A stretch of DNA of 64,000 nucleotides from Haliea sp. Lineage in GTDB: Bacteria > Pseudomonadota > Gammaproteobacteria > Pseudomonadales > Halieaceae. The stretch lies in the NCBI GenBank assembly GCA_002692965.1, contig NZNC01000029.1, positions 186,001-250,000 on the forward strand, in the 5' to 3' direction. A model generated the notes under the pieces. It made no database searches. It saw only the letters and a list, made by a program, of their open reading frames with translations, and was not told the origin of the DNA. Within the stretch, counting starts at the first letter, position 1; the number at the start of each line of letters is the position of its first letter. Below, one piece after another: positions 14,834-22,104 of the stretch. The translations under genes were made by a program, and so were the position numbers.

Positions 14834-15931
14834 ATGAATCAGGTGCTGCAGCGTTACCAGGACAATTTTCCCCGCCATCTGTTGGCGGTGAATCGCCAAC
14901 TCGATGCCGGAATCATGGAGCGGCTGGTGGAGCAGCGCGGCCACCGGGGCCTGCGCCTGAGTTTTGAGCCCTACATTTCCCTGGCAGCGGGCGGCGCCAC
15001 GCGTATCAGCCAGATTGCCGATAGCCTGGGGGTGACCCGCCAGGCCGCCAATGCGGTGGCCAACGAGCTGCAGTCCCTGGGCTATATCCAGCGGGTCTCC
15101 GACCCGGAGGACGGCCGCGCCAAGCATCTGGTACTTACCCCTTTCGGCGAGCAACTGCGCGCGGACGGCCTGAAGGTCGCCGCCGCTCTGCAGACCGAGT
15201 ACCGGCGCACCCTGGGCGACGCCGAATTCACCCACTGCCTCGACGGACTGGAGAGCCTGGTCGCACGCCTGCCCGACACCTCGCCGGAGATCTGGCTGAG
15301 TATCGAAAATACGCCTGTAGACGCCCGCTTTGCCGCGCTGCTGCCGCGCCTGGGCGACTACGTCAGTCGCCAGTTAATGCTGCTGACCATAAACCGGGGC
15401 CACCCCGGCCTGAAGCTGTCCTACCAGCAGGTGCTGACCCTGATTGGGCGCGACGGCGGCCGCATGCAAACCATGGCCCAGGTGCACAAAGTGAGCAAGC
15501 AGGCGATCAACGCCATCGCCACCGAACTACAGCAGCTCGGCTACATCGAGCGGCGCCCGGATCCCCGGGATGCCCGCCAACTGCTGCTGCACTTCACGCC
15601 GGCGGGTCTGGATTTGCTGCGGGATTCGGTGAATGCGATCCGCGAGCTGGAAGCGGAGCTGGCGGGCATGATTGGAGACGAGGCCCTGCACGCGCTCAAG
15701 GGCTGCCTGCGCGCACTCTACAACGCCCTGCAACCCGAACCGAGACTGAACGCGGGCGATCTCGACGACATGGCCCGGAACCTGCTGTCGCGGCTGGGCC
15801 CGGCGCGGGCCAGGGAACTGGCGGAGCTGCTCACGGCGCTGGCGTCGAGCGCCCCGGGCGAACAAGGCAACGCACACCCGGAAACGGCCGGTCGCACAAT
15901 GCACAGGAGCGAGGAATGGATAACATCATAA
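14834..15931 (+). CDS. Transcriptional regulator with two tandem MarR-type winged-helix domains
   Basis: This 365-residue protein contains the MarR wing twice. Copy one is ISQIADSLGVTRQAANAVANELQSLGYIQR followed by DPEDGRAKHLVLTP, near residues 55-105. Copy two is MQTMAQVHKVSKQAINAIATELQQLGYIER followed by DPRDARQLLLHFTP, near residues 212-262. Ordinary MarR proteins have one domain and dimerise; this one could be a covalent pseudo-dimer. The chosen ATG follows GGAAG. An in-frame TTG at 14804 has CGGAG at better spacing and is an alternative. It is divergent from the dehydrogenase operon and overlaps the downstream sterol-desaturase-type gene by 16 nt. The ligand is unknown. Confidence 0.88.
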   Translation: MNQVLQRYQDNFPRHLLAVNRQLDAGIMERLVEQRGHRGLRLSFEPYISLAAGGATRISQIADSLGVTRQAANAVANELQSLGYIQRVSDPEDGRAKHLVLTPFGEQLRADGLKVAAALQTEYRRTLGDAEFTHCLDGLESLVARLPDTSPEIWLSIENTPVDARFAALLPRLGDYVSRQLMLLTINRGHPGLKLSYQQVLTLIGRDGGRMQTMAQVHKVSKQAINAIATELQQLGYIERRPDPRDARQLLLHFTPAGLDLLRDSVNAIRELEAELAGMIGDEALHALKGCLRALYNALQPEPRLNAGDLDDMARNLLSRLGPARARELAELLTALASSAPGEQGNAHPETAGRTMHRSEEWITS

Positions 15932-16641
15932 ACAGCCTGGCCGCACAGTATCACTGGCAGGCGGCGCTACTCACCCTGGCGGGGATTATCCTGCTCACCA
16001 AAGCCGCCAAATTCCTGGCTTTCCGCGTGCCGGCACTGGCCGCCACGCGACAGACCAACCTCGACGTCGACCGGGAAAAGCTGGCGAAACCCAAGTACCC
16101 GCCCATGGTGCGCGCCTCACAGCGGGTGGGCCTGGCGGTCAATGCCGCCTTCTTTCTGCTGCTGCTTCCCTGGGTTGTCACCTTGCAGCCCCAGCCCCTC
16201 TGGAAAGGCGCCCTGGATATCGTTGTCATTCTGATGGTCTACGACTTTTTCTACTACCTGGCGCACCGCTTCTGGTTTCACGGGCAAGGCAGGATGCGGC
16301 AGGTCCACGCCGTGCATCATCAGGCGCGCAACCCGAGTCACATCGATGGTTTCTATGTCCATCCGCTGGAGACCCTGGTCGGCCTCGGACTTTTCTGTGC
16401 CACGATCGCAGTGCTCGGCGCGCTACTGGGCCCCTTTCACGTGGTCACGCTGGTGCTCACCTACGTCATTTACACCCAACTGAACACCATCAACCACACC
16501 CGGGTGGACTTGCCCCGTTTCCCCTACCGCACGCTGAACTGGATCGTGGCCAAACACCATGTGCACCACGAGAACATGCACAAGGGCAATTACGCCACGA
16601 TCACCCTGCTCTACGACAAGCTGTTCGGCACACTCGACTGA
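15916..16641 (+). CDS. Sterol desaturase / fatty-acid hydroxylase superfamily membrane di-iron protein
   Basis: This 241-residue membrane protein has four or so hydrophobic segments and the three histidine boxes of the superfamily: HRFWFH near residue 120, HAVHH near 132 and HHVHH near 216. These bind two irons and support hydroxylation or desaturation of lipids, sterols or carotenoids. Its start lies inside the end of the two-MarR-domain regulator gene (16-nt overlap), so it is co-transcribed with it, and the CMD-type gene follows 18 bp later. The substrate is unknown; the pairing with a regulator suggests an inducible lipid- or sterol-modifying step. Confidence 0.88.
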   Translation: MDNIINSLAAQYHWQAALLTLAGIILLTKAAKFLAFRVPALAATRQTNLDVDREKLAKPKYPPMVRASQRVGLAVNAAFFLLLLPWVVTLQPQPLWKGALDIVVILMVYDFFYYLAHRFWFHGQGRMRQVHAVHHQARNPSHIDGFYVHPLETLVGLGLFCATIAVLGALLGPFHVVTLVLTYVIYTQLNTINHTRVDLPRFPYRTLNWIVAKHHVHHENMHKGNYATITLLYDKLFGTLD

Positions 16642-16659
16642 CAACAAGGAGAACACCTG

Positions 16660-17037
16660 ATGAGTGACCAGGAACGCCGCGCCCGCGGCGAAGCGATGAT
16701 CAAGGAGGTCTACGCCGGCGACGTGGTGACCCCGCCCGAGGGCTATGTGTTTACCGACGTCATGCTCGAGCAGCTGTTCGCAGAAGTCTGGACGCGAGAC
16801 ACCCTGTCAATGCGCGACAAGCGCATTCTGCTGCTGGGTATCATCGCCGAAAAGGGCGAACCCGCGACCTTCAAGATCCAGCTCAAGGCCTCCCTGAAGC
16901 GCGGCGAGATGACCGCCGAGGAAGCCCGGGAGATGCTGTTGTTTATCGCCCAGTACGCGGGCTATCCCCGCGCAGCGAGCATGCTGGCACCGCTCGAAGA
17001 GGCGATTGCCGAGGCGGCGTCGGAGACCGCCGACTGA
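16660..17037 (+). CDS. Carboxymuconolactone decarboxylase (CMD)-family protein
   Basis: This 125-residue alpha-helical protein resembles gamma-carboxymuconolactone decarboxylases: TDVMLEQLFAEVWTRDTLSMRDKRILLLGI, read in parts, and LLFIAQYAGYPRAASML near the C-terminus. It lacks the CxxC pair of AhpD-type peroxidase relatives, so a redox role is unlikely. A strong AAGGAGA ribosome site precedes it. It ends the regulator/desaturase/CMD transcript, followed by a hairpin at 17115-17145. The precise reaction is unknown. Confidence 0.88.
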   Translation: MSDQERRARGEAMIKEVYAGDVVTPPEGYVFTDVMLEQLFAEVWTRDTLSMRDKRILLLGIIAEKGEPATFKIQLKASLKRGEMTAEEAREMLLFIAQYAGYPRAASMLAPLEEAIAEAASETAD

Positions 17038-17114
17038 GGTGTGTGGCCGACGGCAATAAGCGGACCCGCGTAATCGTGCGGGGCTTGCCGGGCCTGTATG
17101 CCAGGTAAAAAGAA

Positions 17115-17145
17115 AAAGCCCGGACCGCTTGGCGATCCGGGCTTT
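17115..17145. terminator. Bidirectional intrinsic terminator
   Basis: AAAGCCCGGA pairs with TCCGGGCTTT. On the minus strand the stem is followed by a T-rich run (TTTTTCTTTTT counting stem and tail), ending the tRNA transcript; on the plus strand TTTCTT follows, ending the CMD operon. Confidence 0.85.
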
Positions 17146-17151
17146 CTTGTA

Positions 17152-17228
17152 TGGCGGAGCGGACGGGACTCGAACCCGCGACCCCCGGCGTGACAGGCCG
17201 GTATTCTAACCAACTGAACTACCGCTCC
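17152..17228 (-). tRNA. tRNA-Asp (GTC), copy 1
   Basis: This 77-nt cloverleaf has encoded CCA. The acceptor GGAGCGG pairs with CCGCTCC, the D-arm is AGTTCAGTTGGTTAGAAT, the anticodon loop CTGTCAC gives GTC, and the T-arm is GGGTTCGAGTCCC. It is the last gene of a four-tRNA minus-strand array. Confidence 0.97.
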
Positions 17229-17245
17229 ATAGGAACTGTGCCGAA

Positions 17246-17321
17246 TGGTGGGTGGTGACGGGATCGAACCGCCGACCCTCTGCTTGTAAGGCAGATGCTC
17301 TCCCAGCTGAGCTAACCACCC
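17246..17321 (-). tRNA. tRNA-Val (TAC), copy 1
   Basis: This 76-nt cloverleaf has encoded CCA. The acceptor GGGTGGT pairs with ACCACCC, the D-arm is AGCTCAGCTGGGAGAGC, the anticodon loop CTTACAA gives TAC, and the T-arm is GCGGTTCGATCCCGT. Confidence 0.97.
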
Positions 17322-17373
17322 GTTTCACGGCTTGAGAAGTGCCTTCGGCAGGACCACTTCCGTGGGCTCATAG

Positions 17374-17450
17374 TGGCGGAGCGGACGGGACTCGAACCCG
17401 CGACCCCCGGCGTGACAGGCCGGTATTCTAACCAACTGAACTACCGCTCC
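17374..17450 (-). tRNA. tRNA-Asp (GTC), copy 2
   Basis: The sequence is identical to the tRNA-Asp at 17152-17228, displaced by 222 bp. Confidence 0.97.
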
Positions 17451-17467
17451 ACTAAAAGCTTCCGATT

Positions 17468-17543
17468 TGGTGGGTGGTGACGGGATCGAACCGCCGACCC
17501 TCTGCTTGTAAGGCAGATGCTCTCCCAGCTGAGCTAACCACCC
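17468..17543 (-). tRNA. tRNA-Val (TAC), copy 2
   Basis: The sequence is identical to the tRNA-Val at 17246-17321, displaced by 222 bp. It is the first gene of the array in the direction of transcription. Confidence 0.97.
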
Positions 17544-17697
17544 CTGAACCGGAGACGCGCATTATAGAGAGAAATTCTCCCCTGTCAAAAGTCTCGTCAG
17601 ATTTTTTTCAATTCTCTGCAGGGCTGCAGCGAGCGCCCGTTTACCGCTACAATCTGCACCCCGCCCTCACCCCTCATTCGCCGCCGGGAGATGCCCC

Positions 17698-18054
17698 ATG
17701 GAAATCTTCAAGGACTTTCATTTTGAAGCCGCCCACCGGCTGCCCAATGTACCCGAGGGGCACAAGTGCGCCCGACTCCACGGCCACTCTTTCCAACTGC
17801 GGGTATGGGTCAGTGGTGAAGTCACGGAGCCGAGTGGCTGGATCATGGATTTTGGCGACCTCAAGGCGGCGGTGAAACCGGTGATCGAGCGCCTCGATCA
17901 CTACTACCTGAACGAGATCCCCGGCCTGGAAAACCCCACCAGTGAAAACCTGGCGCGCTGGTTGTGGGCGGCACTCAAACCCGCGCTGCCCGAGCTCTCT
18001 TGCATCGAGATCCGGGAAACCTGTACCTCAGGCTGCCGCTACCGGGGCGAGTGA
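17698..18054 (+). CDS. queD: 6-carboxy-5,6,7,8-tetrahydropterin synthase
   Basis: This 118-residue member of the PTPS family makes 6-carboxytetrahydropterin from dihydroneopterin triphosphate in queuosine tRNA-modification synthesis. It shows the zinc histidines in FEAAHRLP and LHGHSF, the catalytic Cys in HKCARLHGH, the Asp of IMDFGDLK, and the C-terminal Glu/Cys block [13 protein letters not shown]. Length and domain order are normal. The start ATG follows GGGAGATGCCCC. It stands alone, preceded by the tRNA array on the other strand and followed by an unusual AT-rich gap. Confidence 0.95.
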   Translation: MEIFKDFHFEAAHRLPNVPEGHKCARLHGHSFQLRVWVSGEVTEPSGWIMDFGDLKAAVKPVIERLDHYYLNEIPGLENPTSENLARWLWAALKPALPELSCIEIRETCTSGCRYRGE

Positions 18055-18384
18055 ATCGGTCGCCCGAAACCACAACTGTTTCATTTATGCACTGAAGGCA
18101 AGTTACTTTCCGTAGCACGATAAGAGAATGTTATGCACACTTTGCGTGCACCTGCTGAACGTGCCGCAGTTAGCCCTGTCTTTCCTAGCGCTTTCTCACA
18201 TGATTTTTGTATCTTGTTGTTTTTATTGAATTTATTGTTTTTGTTGATTTTTTAACCAATCTGTAAAGATGCTGTCACTTACTGGCCTCAGGCTGCGGTT
18301 GAACAAAATACCCACGGACTTATCCACAGATTCTGTGGAAAAAAATGATGGACGCGGGCCTAGCATGACGGAGGGCACAAGACA
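18055..18384. other. Non-coding AT-rich gap with DnaA-box-like sites
   Basis: No gene is seen in these 330 bp. A stretch at about 18195-18262 is very AT-rich, with runs such as TTGTTGTTTTTATTG and TTTATTGTTTTTGTTG, unlike the GC-rich surroundings. A perfect DnaA box TTATCCACA lies at 18320-18328, followed after 5 nt by TGTGGAAAA (18334-18342), an inverted near-match. TTATGCACA at 18131-18139 fits TTATNCACA, and TTATGCACT at 18085-18093 is one base off. It could be a DnaA-binding cluster, an origin-like element, or just promoter DNA for the downstream transporter. Confidence 0.55.
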
Positions 18385-19014
18385 ATGCTGATGAGCGCCT
18401 GGCTGGGACTCCTGGGCATCTGCCTGGCCGGCGCCATGAGCCCTGGCCCCAGTCTCGCCGTTGTCCTGCGCGAATCCGCCCGCGGCGGACGCCGCGCCGG
18501 ACTGGCCTGCGCACTGGCCCACGGGCTCGGTGTCGGTCTCTATGCCCTGGCCACGGTCGCCGGTCTTTCGCTGCTGCTGGTGCGCTGGCCCCTGCTTGCC
18601 GACCTGCTGCAGGCGGTTGGAGCCGCCTACCTGGTGTGGCTGGGCTGGCGTGCCTGGACCCGGGCAGGATCACCCGGGGGCCCACAGACCCAGGACAGCC
18701 GCGCACCGCTGTGGCAGGCTGCCGGCAACGGCCTGCTGGTCGCGGTACTGAACCCGAAACTGGCCCTGTTCATGCTGGCACTGTTCAGCCAGTTCCTGCC
18801 CGAGCGGCCCTCAGGCGCTGTCGCTGCCCTGCTGGTCGCCACGGCGGCGTTCACCGATGCCCTCTGGTATGCCCTGGTGGCGGTGCTGGCCGGCTTGCCG
18901 GGCTTCAGTGACCGCCTGCGGCGGCGCGGCGCGCTGATCGAGCGGGTATTTGCGGTGCTGCTGACAGCCCTCGGGCTGATGATGTTGGCGAGGCTGATGC
19001 TGAGCGGCGCCTGA
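18385..19014 (+). CDS. LysE/RhtB-family amino-acid exporter
   Basis: This 209-residue inner-membrane protein has about six hydrophobic segments and the family's N-terminal GAMSPGPSLAVVLRESARGGRRAGLACALAHG signature, read in parts, plus NGLLVAVLNPKLALFMLALFSQF near residue 120. Family members export amino acids or related compounds. It stands alone after the AT-rich gap. The substrate cannot be deduced. Confidence 0.92.
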   Translation: MLMSAWLGLLGICLAGAMSPGPSLAVVLRESARGGRRAGLACALAHGLGVGLYALATVAGLSLLLVRWPLLADLLQAVGAAYLVWLGWRAWTRAGSPGGPQTQDSRAPLWQAAGNGLLVAVLNPKLALFMLALFSQFLPERPSGAVAALLVATAAFTDALWYALVAVLAGLPGFSDRLRRRGALIERVFAVLLTALGLMMLARLMLSGA

Positions 19015-19051
19015 CCCACGCGCCCCGCCCCCTTCGCGGCCGCGCACCGGC

Positions 19052-19381
19052 TCAGTGCAGCGTGGCACCAGGCTCGCGCACGACCACGGCCTGTAGGCGA
19101 TTACCCAGCATGATAACGAAACCTTCCAGGCGCTCTACCCCATCCACACTGTAGTCAAAGCGGTACTGTCGCCAGACGCGCCAGCGGCCCTGCCCATCCC
19201 GGCTCAGGGACACGCGACACAGCTGGACATTCTGATCAAGCAACTGGAAGTCATCCCGCCGGCTTGCCTGTTTCACCGCCTCGATCGCCAGTTCGCGCAC
19301 CCGGATGGATGAGAGAAACCAGCTCACCAACAGGCCCAGCAGGAACACCACCAGGAGGTCAGTCAGCGTCAGGCTCACCAC
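19052..19381 (-). CDS. DUF3301-type small membrane-anchored protein
   Basis: This 109-residue protein has one N-terminal membrane helix (about residues 5-24) followed by a basic segment and a soluble C-terminal part. That part contains YRFDYSVDGVERLEGFVIMLGNRLQAVVV, read in parts, typical of DUF3301 proteins of Gammaproteobacteria. Function is unknown. It lies 27 bp downstream of the alpha/beta-hydrolase gene on the same strand and is probably co-transcribed. Confidence 0.8.
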   Translation of the reverse strand: MVSLTLTDLLVVFLLGLLVSWFLSSIRVRELAIEAVKQASRRDDFQLLDQNVQLCRVSLSRDGQGRWRVWRQYRFDYSVDGVERLEGFVIMLGNRLQAVVVREPGATLH

Positions 19382-19408
19382 GACAGCCCGTCCGCCTTAC
19401 AAACGCCG

Positions 19409-20179
19409 TCACCCATCCAGGAACTGCTTGACCAGGGCATTGAAACGGGCGGGCTGTTCCGCGTGCAGCCAGTGACCGGCGCCCGGTAACTCGGAGATCT
19501 CCGCCTGCGGGAAGCGCTCCCGAATGGCGGTCTCGTGCTCCGGCAGGATATAGTCCGAGGCGCCACCCTTGATGAACAGTGTGCGGCCAGTAAAGGGCAT
19601 CTGCGCCGGGACGCCCGCTCGGACCTGGGTGTAACAGTCACGCAGCACCGGGTAATTGAAGCGCCAGCGGAAAACCCCCTCGCTGTCGCGGGACAGGCTG
19701 AGGAGCAGGAACTGGATCACCGCATCTTCCTGCAGGTGTTCCGCCATCAGTGCGGCCGCCTCGTTGCGACTGCGGCAGGCGGCTCGATCCACCGCCGCCA
19801 GCGCCGCGAAGACAGCATCGTGATGCGGCGGGTAGGTGACCGGCGCGATGTCCGCGACCACCAGCGCGTCGACCCGGTAGGGCTGGTCGAGAGCCAGCTG
19901 CATCGCCACCTTGCCACCCAGGGAGTGGCCGACGAAGTGTGCCATCTCCAGCTTGCGGTGCTCCATCCAGCGGGATACCGCATCCGCGAGCGCGGCGAGA
20001 TCCATGCTGTCAGTCCAGGCAGATCGCCCGTGATTGGGCAGGTCCAGACTGTGCACCCGGTAGTGCTCCTGCAGGGCACGGGATAGCGCCCCGAGGTTGT
20101 TTCCCATGCCGAAAAGCCCGTGCAACAGCACCACATCGGGGCCTTCGCCAGCCACCGAATCAAAGACCTCAGCCCCCAT
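19409..20179 (-). CDS. Alpha/beta-fold hydrolase, YbfF-like esterase
   Basis: This 256-residue hydrolase has the oxyanion segment LLHGLFGMGNN, the nucleophile elbow GHSLGGK near residue 88, ADIAPVTYPPHH (typical of the YbfF esterase group), an acidic residue in the YILPEHE region, and the catalytic His in GAGHWLHAEQP. The start was placed at ATG 20177-20179 because GGAGGAG lies upstream; an in-frame GTG six codons earlier would bury that ribosome site. YbfF-type enzymes cleave short acyl thioesters and esters. The physiological substrate is unknown. Confidence 0.9.
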   Translation of the reverse strand: MGAEVFDSVAGEGPDVVLLHGLFGMGNNLGALSRALQEHYRVHSLDLPNHGRSAWTDSMDLAALADAVSRWMEHRKLEMAHFVGHSLGGKVAMQLALDQPYRVDALVVADIAPVTYPPHHDAVFAALAAVDRAACRSRNEAAALMAEHLQEDAVIQFLLLSLSRDSEGVFRWRFNYPVLRDCYTQVRAGVPAQMPFTGRTLFIKGGASDYILPEHETAIRERFPQAEISELPGAGHWLHAEQPARFNALVKQFLDG

Positions 20180-20242
20180 GCCCGCTTTCTCCTCCACGAG
20201 ATTTTGTTACCATGGCGCCACTATAAACGAAGTGGAGTCCCC

Positions 20243-21034
20243 ATGCGTCATTTCCGCAGTATCCTGGGTGCAGGTGCCTTGTGCGCTGCCTTGGCAGGCC
20301 TCTACGCCTGCAGCAGTACCCCGACCTACAACCCCACCGTGGTGCAGTGGGAACTCGACGAGGCTCGGCTGGCGGAGACCCGGATCCGCACCGTCATCAT
20401 TCCCCATGTCAACCTGGGGCCGCCGTCGCGAAACTACCTGGAGGACGAGGCGCCGCGTGTCGACGGCATGGTGCGCAGTTACCTCAAGGAGAACGGCTAC
20501 GAAGTTCTGCCCCAGCGCGAATTTACCCAGCACTGGAATACCGCGGTCCGCGCCTTCGGGGACCCGGTCGACCCGACCACCGGGCGGGTCAACATGCGCA
20601 CTTTCGTGCAGATCATGCAGAACGTGCGCGACCAGCTGCGCGAGACCACCGACGTCGACGCCTTCGTGTTTACCGACCTGATCGAAACAGAGACCGCGTT
20701 CAACGGCGGCATGAAGCACGTCGCCCGCTGGGACGGCGTCAGTCGCACGCCCTCCCTGCAGGGGCCGGGTAACAGCGTGTCCGCCGACTTCGACTGGAAC
20801 CGCCCCGCCGCTGTCGCCTCGCTTCAGATCAGCATCTACGACATGGAACTGCAGCGCCTGTTCGCCAGTCGCGGCGGCCTGGATGCCACCGATGCCATCG
20901 ACGCGCGCTCCTCCTCGGGGGGCTACGTGCGCCGCCGGGCGATACTCGAAAACGAATCCCACGTGAAGGAGGGCATCGCATTGGCCTTCCACCCCTTCAT
21001 TGTGATGGAAGACTGGCCCGGCAACCCCGACTGA
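20243..21034 (+). CDS. Predicted lipoprotein of unknown function
   Basis: This 263-residue protein starts at ATG 20243 after GTGGAG. A lipoprotein signal (hydrophobic residues 6-20, lipobox LYAC) is followed by SSTPTYNPT, so it is probably outer-membrane or periplasm-facing. The mature part has VIIPHVNLGPPSRNYLEDEAP, read in parts, VDAFVFTDLIETE and ISIYDMELQRLFASRGGLD, suggesting a mixed alpha/beta domain. I do not recognise a family with a known role. It is divergent from the hydrolase (63-bp gap) and ends at a GC-rich hairpin. Confidence 0.8.
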   Translation: MRHFRSILGAGALCAALAGLYACSSTPTYNPTVVQWELDEARLAETRIRTVIIPHVNLGPPSRNYLEDEAPRVDGMVRSYLKENGYEVLPQREFTQHWNTAVRAFGDPVDPTTGRVNMRTFVQIMQNVRDQLRETTDVDAFVFTDLIETETAFNGGMKHVARWDGVSRTPSLQGPGNSVSADFDWNRPAAVASLQISIYDMELQRLFASRGGLDATDAIDARSSSGGYVRRRAILENESHVKEGIALAFHPFIVMEDWPGNPD

Positions 21035-21051
21035 AACCAGCCGCAGCAGGA

Positions 21052-21074
21052 GGCCGCCCCGCGGGCGGCCCTTT
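21052..21074 (+). terminator. Probable intrinsic terminator
   Basis: GGCCGCCC pairs with GGGCGGCC around a CGC loop and is followed by a short C/T tract (CTTT). It lies 17 bp after the lipoprotein stop. The T-run is short, so efficiency is uncertain. Confidence 0.55.
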
Positions 21075-21079
21075 CCCAC

Positions 21080-22090
21080 TCAGCCGGCTAGCATCTCCAG
21101 GCCCCGCTCGATGCACCAGCTGGCCGACAGTACCCCCAGCAGATAGACCGGCAGCGGACGCAGTTGGCGCTGCCACTCCCCCAGGGGCCGGCGCAACAGG
21201 GCCCAGAAAAGCCCCACCACGAGAATAAAGGCAATCTGCCCCAGCTCGATACCGACGTTGAAAAACAGCAGCGCCAGGGGCAGATTCGCCTGGGGCAGCC
21301 CGGTTTCCACCAGCGCGCCCGCAAAGCCCATCCCGTGCAGCAGTCCGAAACCGCCCGCCAGCCACCAGGGATGGCGGTGAAAGACCCCGCCGCGGTCCGG
21401 CTGGGTCAGTACCACTGCCAGCCAGAAAATGCTCACGGCGATGCTGAATTCAACCAGTCCCACCGGGTAACCGATCACCCCCAGGGTCACCAGTGACAGG
21501 GTGATGCTGTGGCCCACGGTAAAGGCGGTGATGGTAAAGAGCAGCGAGCGGATATTGCGCACCAGCAGCAGGAGCCCGAAGACGAAGAGCAGGTGGTCCA
21601 GGCCGGTCCAGATGTGCTCGATGCCAAGCCGCGAGTAATCGGTCATCACCTGACCCGCCCCCGGCTCCTCCGGCAAGGTAAAGCGCGGCTGCTCGGCGCT
21701 CAGCACCTGCTGGTACTCACGCCCGTCGCGCAGGCTCACCAGCAGCATCGCCGAGGTCTGGTTGGCGCCGAGGCCGTCGATGCCCAGGCTGGCCCCGACC
21801 AGTCCGGCCTCACCGAGCATCTGGCAGTCCAGCCGCCAGCTGACCACCCGTCCGGTCCCTTCGATCTGCGGGGCTCCGGCGCTGGCCGGGCGACAGCCCT
21901 CCGGCCAGCGCGGCTCGAGAGGCACCGGGCTGGTGGCCTGCAGGGGCACTTTCCACACCACCTGGTACTGCTGCGAGTCCACCTCGGTCAGCTGCAACAG
22001 CACGGGCGCAAAGCGGTGGGCCTGCGCCTGCAGCGACAGCAGCATCAGCAGTGGAGCCAGCCACACAAGACAGAGACGACCGAATAACAC
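21080..22090 (-). CDS. HupE/UreJ-family membrane protein
   Basis: This 336-residue protein has a signal peptide (LAPLLMLLSLQAQAHRF). A periplasmic domain of about 125 residues follows, then a HupE/UreJ-type membrane domain of six or more helices with the conserved IEHIWTGLDHLLFVFGLLLL, AFTVGHSITLSL and GLLHGMGFAGAL segments carrying metal-binding-type His/Asp residues. Relatives are linked to nickel or cobalt uptake or act as accessory proteins. I set the start at GTG 22088-22090, which follows a perfect AGGAGGT at 6-nt spacing; the longer frame starts at a GTG that lacks such a site. The PPIase gene lies just upstream (14 bp). Confidence 0.85.
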   Translation of the reverse strand: MLFGRLCLVWLAPLLMLLSLQAQAHRFAPVLLQLTEVDSQQYQVVWKVPLQATSPVPLEPRWPEGCRPASAGAPQIEGTGRVVSWRLDCQMLGEAGLVGASLGIDGLGANQTSAMLLVSLRDGREYQQVLSAEQPRFTLPEEPGAGQVMTDYSRLGIEHIWTGLDHLLFVFGLLLLVRNIRSLLFTITAFTVGHSITLSLVTLGVIGYPVGLVEFSIAVSIFWLAVVLTQPDRGGVFHRHPWWLAGGFGLLHGMGFAGALVETGLPQANLPLALLFFNVGIELGQIAFILVVGLFWALLRRPLGEWQRQLRPLPVYLLGVLSASWCIERGLEMLAG

Positions 22091-22104
22091 GCTGTGACCT
22101 CCTT

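Larger units (their letters stand above)
17152..17543 (-). repeat. Tandem duplication of a tRNA-Val/tRNA-Asp unit
   Basis: Two units (17152-17321 and 17374-17543) have identical tRNA bodies and a constant 222-bp offset. The spacers between tRNAs differ, so the copies are not brand new or the spacers have been allowed to drift. Confidence 0.9.
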
